64,000 nucleotides of DNA from Limnomonas spitsbergensis (Eukaryota > Chlorophyta > Chlorophyceae > Chlamydomonadales). The notes under the pieces are model-generated. The model made no database searches. It saw only the letters and a program-made list of their open reading frames with translations, and had not been told where the DNA came from. Shown one piece after another: positions 32,660 to 45,100 of the stretch (the stretch's first letter is position 1; every line of letters begins with the position of its first letter). The stretch covers positions 475,501-539,500 of the forward strand of contig JAYJMM010000042.1 of NCBI GenBank assembly GCA_037349105.1. Reading direction: 5' to 3'. The translations under genes were made by a program, and so were the position numbers.

Positions 32660-33715
32660 CACAGCGTCTGATGGCCCAGTGTTTATTTTCAGTGGCTCGG
32701 CTACAAATCAGCTACGGGTCATCCTCCTTGATTCGGCCAAAGGCCAGCCACGCTGCTTGAGACTCTATCTGTGGGATTGGATCCCCGTGTGATGCCGCTA
32801 ACGCTTGGTGACAAGGGAGGGACCCAGTGGTTGATTCAGGTCGATTTTGCTAAACATCAAAACCTGACCTCTAGCTTTAATAGCCGCTAGCTTGGTGCGA
32901 TGCTTGGGTGAGGCGAGAGCAGGTTGGGTCTCTCTTGCCCCCCCCCCCCCTCAAAGGTGGTCTGGGCACACTAAATAAACTCAGGACCAAGCCGAGTGCT
33001 CTCAAACTGATTGGCGGTTGGTGGCACACCAGGCAGCAGCTGATGAACGTGACCTGCCCGGTTCCATATTTCATGTCCTGGCTTGTTGGTTCTTTGGAAG
33101 GGAGGCCTTGCGGCCTGTCGGCTTTTATTTAGGGAGGCCTTGCCTTGGATTCTTCTTCAGGTAGGACTGTGGAAGAGAGGGATATGCTAAACGCAGCCAG
33201 GACAGCTTTGGCAAAGCTGTTGTATGAACTGTACAAGAGGGCGCTAATTTGCCAGAGTCTAGGGGGCAAGCCTATGTATGAAATTAAGATGGCTCTTGCT
33301 ACTTCTACGACTGAGCCTAGAGAGCTCGGACTGGGCTGGGGCCTGGATCAGCAACAGCCGGTCATTACCAGTAGGGCATGGCTGGTTTCATGCAAATAGA
33401 CAGTGATGAGTGAATGTGAGTGCTGCCGGTATTATAATTTTGCTGGAATGGCTGATCTTGGTGGGGTCATGGGGTAGGATGGTCACGGATTTACAGCTTG
33501 TTTGTGACATGGTTGATGCAGTGCGCCACTGGCGCCGGCTGGTGATCGGTAGGCTAATTCTTACCTGAGGGTTTGCGCGTCTTCGCTCTTGTTGAGTGCC
33601 TTTTTTTTGGATCCGAGTGACGCCTCTAAATGATCAAGAGATCCGTATTGCCTACATCATGATCTGTCTCTTTGCCTAGTCTGCTTCTTCAGAACTTGGA
33701 AAGCTGTGGAGAGCA
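32660..33715. other. No firmly supported gene
   Basis: A damaged element B fragment lies at 32690-32770. An open frame at 33145-33399 (+) with KLLYELYKRALICQSLGGKP has normal composition and could be an exon, but I do not recognise it and find no partner exons. Confidence 0.4.
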
Positions 33716-33717
33716 GT

Positions 33718-34880
33718 GAGTGTCAAAAACGTTACACCTCTGGGCCCGCTCAAAGCTCGGCCGCGGGGGCGCCCAACTGTTCAGAAGGGCGAAAATAAGA
33801 AACCAAAAGGAAGAGGGGGGGGAAGGAACAAAAGGAGAGGCCGGGAAGGCAGAGAAGAGCAGTGAGTGTGAGAGGTCTACACAACTTTCCTGTGTCAATG
33901 ACAAAATTACATTACACCGCCGGGCCATGCTGAACAGGCTCATGCCGCATGGGAACCCAACTGTCTGGTCGGGGGGCAATAAACTTAAGGCTAGAGGAGA
34001 AAGGAACAGACGGAAACGGAGAGAGAAAAATTCCCAAAAGGAAAGGAGGCATGAAGAATCTCCAGCCTGTCTCGATCCTAGCCCTTAACAAAGGCAAAGA
34101 AAAGAAATACAACTAGGAAGCCCCGGCCTCTGAAACGACGAAGCCTCGATGAAAGCTACTACGTCCTCCACACAAGCAGTCAGAGCATCCCACCTCAGCT
34201 TGCCCTGCCTGGTACAAAGCATGGAAATCTGTATAACCGTTTGGGGATCCTGTCCATCCCCGCTCCCCAAGGTGATCTTGCACGCTGGGGCATTGGAAGC
34301 AAGCGTGTCAATGACATTACACCTCTGGGCCCTTCTCAAAAAGGCTCAGCCGCGTGGGCGATCAACTGTCCCGTTGAAAAAAGGGAACGTAAGGTGAGAG
34401 GGAAAGAAGGAGAAAAACACAAAAGAAAGAAATACCCCTCCAAAAGGAAAAGGCAGCCCGAAGTACCCTTGCCCCTTCCAAGCCTTTTCTCCAAGAAGGC
34501 AAAGAAAAGCAACAAAACTAGGCCTCTACAAAGCTTTCGACGTTCTCAACAAAAGTTAGAGCCTCCAATCCAAGCCTGCCCCGGTCAATGACGTTGCACC
34601 TCTGGGCCCTGCTAAAAAAAGGCTCGACCGCGTGGGCGCCTAACTGAAGAGTTGGGAGGAAAGATCGAAAGAAAAACAGAAGGGGCCAGGACCAAAGAAA
34701 GGAGGAAAAATGGGAAGTAATGTGAAGGTACAAAACAAAAGGCTGAAAAAAACAAAATGTAAAAGAAGTTCCAACCTCTGAAAACGTTTACGCCTAAACT
34801 ATATCTACCACGTCGTCCACAAAGGCCAGGGCATCCCAACCCAAGCCTGCCCCGGTACAACTCTAAAAGTCTGCATGTAG
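33718..34880 (+). repeat. Four head-to-tail copies of element A
   Basis: Heads begin at about 33722 (GTCAAAAACGTTACACCTCT), 33895 (GTCAATGACAAAATTACATT), 34306 (GTCAATGACATTACACCTCT) and 34586 (GTCAATGACGTTGCACCTCT). The second to fourth run through GGGCGNNCAACTG, a purine-rich body and a tail with CCTCCACACAAGC/CGTCCACAAAGG and CTGCCCCGGTACAA. The longest copies are about 280-340 bp. No open frame of interest is present. Confidence 0.85.
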
Positions 34881-35591
34881 CTGACTTGGCCACATTTTCC
34901 AAACAGTATACCTACTTGGGGCAGTCCGTAATAACTTCCAGGGGTCCAAGGGGAGCTGTGGTGACTGAGATATGCTGATTTCAGGTCGTGTTTGTTATGT
35001 TTTTTGCATGGGAATATTTTCTTGAGTGAGAATTGACCTAAAATCGAAAAAATGTTTTTCGAAATGTGAAAACGCAGATGTTCTAGTTTCGAGGTTTGAA
35101 AGTAGTACGATGATAAACCATACCTCGATTTTCATGTGACGGGGCCCACCGAGGCCCGCTCTACGTTGTTAAGTCCTAGGAAAAGAAAGTTTTCCAGATT
35201 GCTATAAGGCGGCAACCAGTCCTCTGCTGCCCCAACATCCTATCCCGTCCTTTCCCGTGCATGTGTGCCGAAGCCTATATGCCGGTTCAGTAGCGTAAGG
35301 GAATCGCCAGGTCGACCTGGTCGACCTCCCCTAGTCCCCTTGCCCCACAAACGATTCAAACACTGATTCAGCCTCCGCTCTGAACCACCGCTCTGAAACT
35401 CCCGCCCATTACTTCTTTCTGCCATTCAGAAATTCGTGCTGATCAGCGAATCGCAAGGAGTGAAGCAACTCAACCGTTACCTGCCATTTCAAGATTTGTA
35501 TACCAATGAGTAGTCTGAAAGAAAGAAAGAAAACGCCTGAGCGTGGCTTGAGGAATACGGGATTTTAAATGCCGTACACCGGTAAACGCTT

Positions 35592-38224
35592 GAGGAGGCT
35601 CTATCTCTTGGTGACGTCAAATTGAGCTTTACCGATGGCCGATCCGTCAAGGCGCATCGGAGCCTTCCAGGACTGGCCTCTGTTATTCTGAGAGATTTCC
35701 TTCCAGAGGCAAGGTCGGAACCTGAAGATCCAGCTCAAAAGAGGCATGCCAGCCAGGCTGCTGTCGATGCAAGATCCTCCACAATGTCAGTACTGGTAAG
35801 TGAGCCGAGTATCAGCTGCTATAGATCTTAGGGTTTACAAGCAAGTGATAGGCCACCTGGGTCAATATCGATGCAGCCATGTGGATCAATGGGCCCATGA
35901 AGAGGCTGCATCGCCCCAATACCACCATGTGTCCACCTGCTGCCCATATAACCTTGCAAAAGTTAAACATCCAGAAGAATCAGTGCCCTGAATCATGGTG
36001 CATCCACTCAACTCTAGTTTGGTTATGTTTGCACTCATTAAATTGCATGACGGTGCAAATAGTCTTGTTTGAATGTTTGATCCTCCTCCTCCCTATTTCA
36101 CCTAAATAAATGATCCCCATCGGTACACGAGTGACCGTTTGTGTTCCAACTGCAATGTTCAAACTAGTGGTGCATTCCATTTTCACGTAGCTTATAATCA
36201 AATCAGTACCATACTCTGAGCGGTCCCTAAATATTGTATCTATAACAAACAGGTTGATGGTTGCTTGGAGGACTGGATGGAGGTGCTCAGGTTTTTATAT
36301 TTCGGAGGTAAATTTGTTCATCAACTCTTCAGCCGTTCGCTTGCCGCAGCCTATTAAGACCAATAATCAGTGTCTGATGCTTAGTGCATATGCTAATCTT
36401 GCAGTGATCAAGGGGGGAGCTTCTTCAGTGACCCCAGCCATAGCCTTCCGTGTCCTGCCCATTGGGCACCAGGACAATATGCCAGCTGTTTTGGAACTTT
36501 GTTCACGTGCCTTTGATTCAGCCAAGCCTCAATTTTGGCACTCGCCTCCTGTGCATGCGCAATCTTCTGCATCAGCTGCCAGCTCAGCATCCAATGCCGG
36601 TCCAGATCTGTTTGAATGGCTTGCGCTGTCTGACTCACTGCAATACACGCCCCTGATTCGGGCATGTCTGTCTCAGCTCTCTGAGGCGACACAGCCAGCT
36701 GTCTCTCCCATTCTGGGTGCTCTGTACAGCCCTGTCCAGAGGGGCCTACTGCAGGGGCTCCGTCAGGAAACCTGTTTGGAGGTCATTAATGTGATGTCGG
36801 GCCTGCCGTTTGGGTTCAAGGTGAGACTGTATGCACTGCTTTCTGAGATGTATACACATTGCTTTCATCCTCTTATTATATGCCGGTGACATCCCGATGT
36901 TCCTTGCCGTTGAAATGCAGCTCTGATTTGATGGAAAACACAACCCAACAATCCAGTGTGTAGTCCCTCTTGCTGTGGCCCCTGCTTATCCTTACATCAA
37001 CATCTGAAAGGTTGCATTGCATTGCTCAACGTTTATGTGACCCCACATCCACAGGGATCATCTGTTACTCGTATGAGCCAGCCCCCGTCAGAGAATTGCG
37101 CATATGCTGCGAATGTGAGTCGGAGGGGGGGAGTGAAGGTTTAGGGAAAAGGATTTGTGGCCAATGTAAGGGAGGGATGTACAGGTTTGAATCTTATAAA
37201 TCATGAGATCATCCGAAAGAGGTCCTCCTGAATACGTCTCATGAAGAATAACCGCCTTCAGCTTGGTCTTACCTCTCTTTTTCGCTCCCCAGGGTGATGA
37301 CCTTGTTGAACATTATTGGATAGGAACCGAGACATCCAATACGAGCTGTTTGTGGAACTCCCAACTGGTGTTCAATACCTACAGTGAGGACCAAACGTAT
37401 CTCCAAGTGTGGGATATTGACAGTCAGAGGATGGCAGGTGACATATCCATAGGCATTGAGGTCGTGGATCACCTGGATGTCAACGTCAATGGACTGATAT
37501 TGGTTGATCAGGGTGGTGGGACCTGCAATATCTGGGATCTGGCCAGCTGTCAGCTCCGAGGTGCATTTACGCCACCTGGTGGAAATTGTATCTCTCGTGC
37601 TAAATGGCACAGCGACAACGGTGTTGCTTATCGCACTTTAACCGTTAAAAAGGTGATCAGCATGTGGCACATATCCAGAGATGTTGAGGCTATGCCAAGT
37701 CTAAGTGGGCACAGCGGCAAGGTCAATGATTGGCAATCCTCAGGAGAAACCAGCTCGTTGATTTCGTGTTCCGACAATAAGACCGTACGATTGTGGGATA
37801 CGCGCACTGTGAATGTGTGCGCACCATGGAGGGACACCAAGGTGAGGTCGACAGCGTTGGAATGGATTTCAGCAGAAGCACAGCCGTCAGCAGCTCTGGT
37901 GGTGACAAGACCATCAGGGTGTGGGATCTTGGTACGGGCTTGTGCAGCAGCCTGGCGTTCGAGGATCCATGTGGTAGTGACAGATTGACTACGGTTGCCC
38001 TAGACGCTTCAGGGACCACTGTGCTGGCCTCATTCTCCATGGGTCAGCGGCTGAGAACCTGGGACATCAGCAGGCAGGTGGTTTTGGATGACTACAAGGC
38101 TGAAGAGGGGCATAGAGTGAGATATTACTGCCATGACCCTGGCCTGACGACTGTGTGCCTAATCACAGCAGCTCCAGTGGCAGAGGAGGGCACGTTCTCA
38201 TCCAACGTCCTAGTGTGGCGCTAG
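35592..38224 (+). CDS. BTB/POZ plus WD40-repeat protein, one frameshift
   Basis: Phase-matched exons end or run as: to 35795 (start unresolved, about 35592), 36253-36307, 36405-36820, 37055-37114 and 37293-38224. Exon 1 carries the BTB signature GDVKLSFTDGRSVKAHRSL, exon 2 the DWMEVLRFLYFG helix, and exon 3 LFEWLALSDSLQYTPLIRAC, so the first half is a BTB fold. The last exon holds WD40 blades, with NIWDL, LSGHSGKVND, SCSDNKTVRLWDTRT and SGGDKTIRVWDLGTG. At about 37811 the frame shifts: WDTRTVN continues as CVRTMEGHQGE one frame over, consistent with loss of one base. BTB-WD40 combinations often act in ubiquitin-ligase or scaffold complexes; the role here is inferred. A young pseudogene or a sequencing error are both possible. 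The 5' exon lacks an in-frame ATG, so an upstream exon is likely. Confidence 0.72.
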
Positions 38225-38810
38225 AGTGATCCATGCCCAACATTACCGCGCCTCTTAATGATGTGTGTTACTGGAGATAGGCTGCCAGGGATAACTGGCT
38301 CTGCACCAATCAGGTGACGAGGGGAGTATGATTGTTTTTAGTTAACAAGCATTGGGGGCAGTAGTGCATTAATTGTTGCAATGAGTCATCTGGTTTTGCT
38401 GGCATGATGTCCCCTTGCTTACCAGAGATCTGTTGAGGTTGCTTCATCGACAATTCAGCTACATTAAGGTCTATGGCCATGGGAGCTAGGTGCACCAGGC
38501 CTAGCTGAGGCTGGAAGTGGTATGGTGCACACTTCATATAAACACTGTAGCCTTCTAAAAGCTTTCTTTGTTTCTCAATTATTCCCTGAGCTTGGAACCT
38601 GGCCTTTTCTTTGTTGTGTACTCTGACCTAGGAACCCACCAGAGATTGTTCGAAAAGCAAATCAGACTGCTGTCGTAATGCGGTACTTCTCATGAATTCC
38701 CGTGAGTTCATAAATAATAATTTGTACCTTCTTAGTTTTACACCTACAAGATGTTTCATATCTGGAACTATCGGAGGACGGCAAACGTTGATTTATTACT
38801 TGTTTAGTGG
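38225..38810. other. Intergenic with an element B fragment
   Basis: ATCGACAATTCAGCTACATT and AGGTGCACCAGGC at 38440-38500 belong to element B. Nothing else was recognised. Confidence 0.45.
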
Positions 38811-38811
38811 C

Positions 38812-39063
38812 TCTGTACCAAGGCAGGCTAGGGTGGGATGCCCTGGCTGTTGCGAAAGATGTGGTAGGTATCATTGAGGTGTAGATGTATCAGAGACTGG
38901 GGCTTCTTTTCGCTGACCTTCTTTCCCAGCTTTGTGCGTCCCTTTGACTGTAATTCCTCTTTTTCTTTGTTTTTCTGACCACATTTTTCGTATTTTCCTC
39001 CTGATCGATGAGTTGGGCGCCCGAGACTTTTGAGCAGGGCCCAGAGGTCTGACGTCATTGACT
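38812..39063 (-). repeat. Dispersed element A, long copy
   Basis: It runs, on the plus strand, from the tail (TGTACCAAGGCAGGCTAGGG) through a pyrimidine body to GAGTTGGGCGCCCGAGACTT and GGGCCCAGAGGTCTGACGTC. Confidence 0.8.
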
Positions 39064-40255
39064 TAAAATTTTGTCCACAAAGGCATTTGATGTATGAGAC
39101 AGGTACCGGTATCCATAACTCGGTTCTAGTACGAAGAAAAGGATCGGTCATGAAGATGTCGTTGTTGGCAACATTGGTAGCTTGATGGAGGGAAGGCCCT
39201 GGCCTTTTCCTTGATTAAGTAACGGTGGCTTTATAACACTTATTAGGTTACCGGTAACCTTGCAACCTCTGCCAGGCTGTATGTGTCCTGCTGTATCCGT
39301 TTAACCGCAGCTGGCGCTGTTCCATCAAGTCCTCCATGTGACTACTAGGACCCGAACATTAAAAAGTAACGTGTAGGGTAGGCTCTCAACAGATGGATCT
39401 GTAAGGATGGGGTCATGGGGCAAATGGATATGCGGCGGCAGTGGCCCAAGCAGCAGGTATGTAAATACGATGAGAGACTAAGCCACAAGCCATGTCAGGT
39501 CTCAGGGGCAGGGCGTTGCCGGGTTTTTTAGTCGTTGTTGAACACTAGCCAACAAGTGACAGAAGGGCATTGCACCATGTGCCTAACAATTTAGTGAGAA
39601 TGATTTCACCCATTTCATGAATATAATGTTATGATACACCAGGAAGGTTTTCCCCCTGGGTTTTCCTGTCAAACAAGCAAGCCGCCACGTTGGTATTATT
39701 TGCCGTTCACGAATTATCTGTTATAATTGTTGAACCCACAGACCTCAGACAGAACTCTCTTGCCTCTTGGCATTTGGAATCTGATCCTGAAACCCACCCG
39801 AGCCCCCCACGTCACAGCAGCACTGGTAGTTACGACAGGCGGTTAGGGGGCACCAGCGAGAATTAGGAGGGAGGCGAAGCAGGGCGGGTTCAGTTTGGCT
39901 GTACCGGTTCTTAAACAGAGATCGTACTTTCAGCAGTGACTTTGCCGTAGGAGAGCGTGGGTGTCAGGGAGGAGACAGAATTAATCTTTCAGATTTCTGG
40001 ACTGAAAAAGGAGATCCGAGTGTAATAAAGAGGAGATCCAGAAAACAAATATTGAGTCCTAGTTAAGCCCTCCTGAGCATCTCCTCAGGTCCGAGAGCAA
40101 AGGCGCCATAAGAGGAATTGCACACTATAAAGAGGGGATCCAAGAGGGGATCAATAAAAGTAATAAAACAAAGGAAGTAGAAAAGCCACAGTGAGATAAA
40201 GATGAAAGGCAGAACAGAAAGAGGAGATCCAGAAGAACAGTACACATTACAAAAG
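39064..40255. other. Intergenic, no gene seen
   Basis: An element D end lies near 39070-39110. At 40005-40235, GAGGAGATCCAGAA-type phrases repeat irregularly. There is no coding signal. Confidence 0.45.
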
Positions 40256-40259
40256 ATTG

Positions 40260-40485
40260 TTGTTTTTCTTTACCTTCTTGGCTGGGGAATAGGCTTCAGA
40301 GGGGCAAGGTTTACTGAAGGGTGCCTTTTCCTTTGGGGGGGGGGAGGGTAGTTCTTTCCTTTATTTTCTTCTCCTTCTTTCCCACTCAACTTAAGTTTCT
40401 TTTCTTCCAACGAGACAGTTGGGCGCCCATGCGGCCGAGCCTTTTTGAGCAGGGCCCAGAGGTGTAATGTGATAATGTCATTGAC
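40260..40485 (-). repeat. Dispersed element A
   Basis: Nearly the same arrangement as 16015-16266: GTGCCTTTTCCTTTGGGGGG, TTTCTTTTCTTCCAACGAGA, CAGTTGGGCGCCCATGCGGC and GGGCCCAGAGGTGTAATGTG. Confidence 0.85.
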
Positions 40486-40489
40486 AAAA

Positions 40490-41190
40490 TAATGATGGGC
40501 TGCCTCCAGTTTTTGAGCCCAAATACCGTATTTCCATGTACCGGTACCAGCCCAAGGCTCTTATTCATGTCACCAGCAGACCAGCTCCATGAGTTGTCTG
40601 TATCTCGTTCCCAGAGCCTGCCACCAAAGCAGGGCATCGTAAAAAATCAGGTGGCATGACTGGAAATTCTATGGTGGCCAATCTGGCCATTATGTGGGTC
40701 AGATCCATTAAACTATTGAAGTGGTGTTAGGAAACTATAATAAAAGGATTGCAATATTGGAGATTTTGAGTCCTTCAAGCTCAAGCATCACAGCTGTTCA
40801 CCACGGGCCAGTGGGCCACCAAGCAACTGTCTTGGCAATCAGGAACGTGTTATTAGTGACATGCAGACAAACCCTCCGCTTCTTGCTGAAGTAGGCTGGA
40901 CTGCATCCTGCTCCCTAGGCAGTGCCGCTGCATGAGGTGATCGGTGGACCACATCTCCGTAATTCGCCGCTTGTACAGCCACAAGCTGGATGCAGTTATG
41001 TCATGCTGAATTAGTGCGCAGTCATTTGCTTGCGCAGCCATTAGCCCCGACAGTTAGGCAGATGATGCCTGAGACGCACATGAGCAGCAAGGCGGCAAAC
41101 ACGATGCTGGCAGGGGTGGGAGGCCCTGCCTGTTGTTGAACTTGTAGTTGAGCATTTTTAGGGGCCAGTCTCTTCATCAGGGGCAGGGGA
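40490..41190. other. No gene seen
   Basis: Only short frames are present and no recognised repeat was found. Confidence 0.4.
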
Positions 41191-41194
41191 TACA

Positions 41195-41345
41195 GTTTGC
41201 ATGACCTTTTTCGCTGTTCTCGTTCTTTGGCTGGTGAAATTGCTTTCCTTATTTCCTCTTGTGCCTTCTCCCTTGAGTTTTCTAGCTGACTGCTTGCTGG
41301 CCGAGCATAATTTAAGCAGGGCCCAGAGGTGTAACGTCATTTGCC
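41195..41345 (-). repeat. Dispersed element A, partial
   Basis: A pyrimidine body precedes GCTGGCCGAGCATAATTTAA and GCAGGGCCCAGAGGTGTAAC. Confidence 0.75.
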
Positions 41346-42128
41346 TCCGCCCCACATCGCACACCCCAGCATGCACGGAACCGCACAAATCTTCCTGCCC
41401 CAGTGGTAATGTTCGAGAATTCTGTAACGTGACACTTAGCGCTCTGGTTGTGATTTGCAGGCGTGCCGTTGACCCAGCCTCAATTTGAATTCCGGTTGTG
41501 GGCCGGTGTCTGGTGCACTCACCGGTTGCCACACAAAGCATGAGCAACGGGGGCAAGAACGGTGCAACGTTGCATGATGTGTTCTCAACGTCGTTCTGGG
41601 AGACCCCGAACGTTCTATACGGGTTAAGGAAACACTGTGCTTCGCTTTCTCAACGCAAGCGCTCCCAAACGGGCCGCTCAACTTAAACATCCATATCCCT
41701 ATCCGTTTAACAAACCGTAGCAATTGGAACTTGGCTCCCAGACCTCAACATTTCCAAAGGGCGCTATTCAGTGTCGCAACGAACGAAAATTGTACTCAGC
41801 TGAGGAAGGAGCATATCAAACCTACTAACATCCCTGCAGTGGCCACACGCACCGGCCACGTTCGATTGGTATCGCCCACCGGTATCGCCTCGATCTACTC
41901 ACCCGTCGACCGCATCCACATTTTATATCGCGAGCCAGCAAGACGCAATCGCCTCCGCGGCCTGTAAACTCGTAGTCGGTTGCTTCTCGAAAGCAGTGGC
42001 GAGTCGATGGTGGTGTGTAGCGCTCCTGCCGACCGCGCCAGGCGTAGTAGAATCGCTATCTTTGCCCCGATAGCCCTACCATCAAGCCAGCCTCCCCCGC
42101 TTCTATTTATGATCCTCGGCACGTCATA
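41346..42128. other. Presumed promoter region of MP-B
   Basis: No domain-bearing frame is present. The last 200 bp before the MP-B ATG are GC-rich (CCGGTATCGCC, CCGCGGCC) and probably hold its promoter. Confidence 0.4.
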
Positions 42129-45100
42129 ATGGCTGCTTACCCGCCACTTGGCACCAGCGTGGAACCCTCCGCCATCTTCAGCGCGCTGTTCTTTGTTGCG
42201 GGCGTCCTCTGCATTCTGAATGGAGTGAGGCTCCGCTTCAAGGTGTACATGATCATGGGAATCTCCGGGCTCTGTGAGTGTGCAGTTCCATGCTCATGGG
42301 AATCTCAGGGCTGCTAGAGTGTGCATGTGCGGTCCCATGGCATGCCCATGCGCATGTGCAGTTCCAAGCTCATGGGAATCTCCAGGCTGTGAGAGTGTGC
42401 ATGTGCGGTCCCATGCCCATGCGCATGTGTAGTACCATGCCCATGGACAATACTATGACACTCTTTCATAACTACTATGTGGGAGCTGTTGGGCCAACTT
42501 GAGGGAGCGGATGTTACGGCATTCCTGGGTAATGCTGCCCTTGCCATGAGCCATCAGGACGGTTGCAAAAACAGGCATTGTGGCATGCGCTATTTCTTTT
42601 GTTATATTCACCTTGAGTGAGGCATTTGCACTGGTGTCAATCAGTGCACGTCAGCAACATTTCAGCTACATACCAGCCTGTGGCTGAGGTGTTCCGCAGT
42701 CCCGGTGCAACACACCCTGTTGCTTGGTCCACCTGCCATCATCTTTTGGTCTCATTAGGCCCTGGGGTGGCCACCCGACAGCCAAGAGTAGTTTAGTGCC
42801 CCCCCCAAGAGAAGTGTAGTGCCCCCAAGAGTAGTTTAGTGCCCTCCCAAGAGTAGTTTAGTGTGCGCTTAAGACAGCACTGAATTGTTCCTCCTTCCCC
42901 CATGCTGATCTCAGTACGAGGCGTCGCGTTCGCCTTGAGGGCCAGTTCGATCGCCCAGGGATCAGCCAGCCCAGCCACCGCAGGCGTCCATTACTTATTC
43001 CTGAACATGGGTAAGGAGTTTGGGGTGGTGGTCATGACCTGCTTGCCAGAGTGAATTATGTTTGTGGCTCTAATAATATTCGTATGTGCCAGCTAAAACT
43101 CAGCTACCTCACGCCCTACGGCCGAGGGAGCATGATGCAGCATGCCCTGTATACAGTGCTGCGTCATTGCGCTGTAATTCATTTATTGCGTGAGTAATTA
43201 CGGTCCCTTGCTGGTAAAAGTAGCTGAATTTGTCTTGAAATTACGGTGACTGAAAGTCAGCTACGTAATTCAGCCATCGTAGGAACTATAATCGGCGCAG
43301 CACTGCCTGTATATCTGGGGCCGCTGGCTGCAGCCCGGTCAAGGTTTGGTCTTGATCCGCCCTGCCATGGCCGCCCAGTGGCCTTACTTGCCTGTTTAAC
43401 TAGTAGACGTCTGGCGTGCTCTGGAATAAACTCTTCATTGGTGCATGGCCTCCTGACCCACTGTGCATTCGCGTTTTACCAGTGTCAGGGGTGTAAGCAA
43501 GAAATAAAGTAAACTGCGCCTTCCTAGGGGCGTGCGAGGTAAGGGAACAGCGCAGCTCGGGGCCGAAGCCACATCTGCACCGTTACCAGTGTTAGGGGTG
43601 TATATATCCGAGGGGCGTCTCTGTCCCCTGGCCTATCCCAAGCATCGTATGTGGGAAATCTGGCGATGCCTGGATTGAGGCGGTTGCCTTGCATTGACCA
43701 CAGCTCGCTGGGACCAGCATTCAGGGGATCGCACGAAATAGTGTAAATTTCATATTTTTTCGCTTCGCAAAACCTACAATTTGGGATTTGGGATTTGGGA
43801 TTTGGGATTAGACAAGATTTGGGAATGGATGTGTCATCTTTGGCAGGCCTCCTCTGAGGCATCTGGTTGCAGCAGCGCACCTCCTAGTCTAGATCCCTAA
43901 AAAATAAAATTACGCCCTACAGGGGCGTGAGGGTTAAGGGAACAGTGCGGCATGGGCCCAGCATGCATACAGGCTGCTCCCCTGCGTTAGCCACTGCGCC
44001 GTTCTTGAGCCCTGGGTAGCTTGTTGATAGGCTAGTCTTCAAGCAAGCAGCTGAGCCTGCAGAGCCTCGTGGCTTGGATCATGCAGTGCCTGTAGCAGAC
44101 CTCCTCTGGAGCAGGTGGCACAGACCCAGGTGGTACCTGCCCATCAGTGTTTCTTTTTCGGCTACCAGTCCACATATGGCAGGCCGCCCCCCGGCCGCGG
44201 AAGGCTTGATTGGGACCAAACCTGGACCGGCCTACGATTGGTTACCATCGCTGCATGGCTGGCCACAAAAGGGGCCGCCGGCCAGAGGCCTGAGTTTAGC
44301 TGACATTTAGCTGATTCACACTCAAATAAACACTGCTGCACATCCCCTGGCCTGATTGATTGATTTGCACAGACCCAGGCGTTTTTTTTGTAGTTTTCAC
44401 CCCTGGCAGGCTGGTGTGAATCAGCCAGCTCGGCCCCAAGCTGTGTTTGTCCGCCGGAATCTAACGCTGAAGTGCTGAACCAAAACTAAAATCTTTGGAG
44501 GTCCATGAAATGTAGGGTTGGGGGTCACTGTCCTGTATATGTCTGAAGCTGGTGTCGCTGTGGGTTTATTGGATGCAGGGTACGGCATATCAGTCTGCCT
44601 TGCAAGCCTTCTTCTGGGCGTTTGGTAAGTGCTCATGCGCATGGGGTGAGGTTTGCATGGGGTTTGACATGTATCCTGCGTGGGGTGTGGTATGTATCCT
44701 GCATGGGGTGTGGCATGTATCCAGCATGGGGTGTGGCATGTATCCTGCATGGGGTGTGGCATGTATCCTGCATGGGGTGTGGCATGTACGCTGCATGGGG
44801 TGTGGCATGTATCCTGCATGGGGTGTGGCATGTATCCTGCATGGGTGTGGCATGTATCCTGCATGGGGTGTGGCATGTACGCTGCATGGGGTGTGGCATG
44901 TACGCTGCATGGGGTGTGGCATGTACGCTGCATGGGGTGTGGCATGTATCCTGCATGGGGTGTGGCATGTTAGCATGTAGCCTGCTTGGGTGTGGTATGT
45001 ATGCTACATGGGTTGAGGTTTGCATGGGGTGTGGCATGTACGCTGCATGGGGTGTGGCATGTACGCTGCATGGGGTGAGGTTTCCTGTCTGCCCTTGTCA

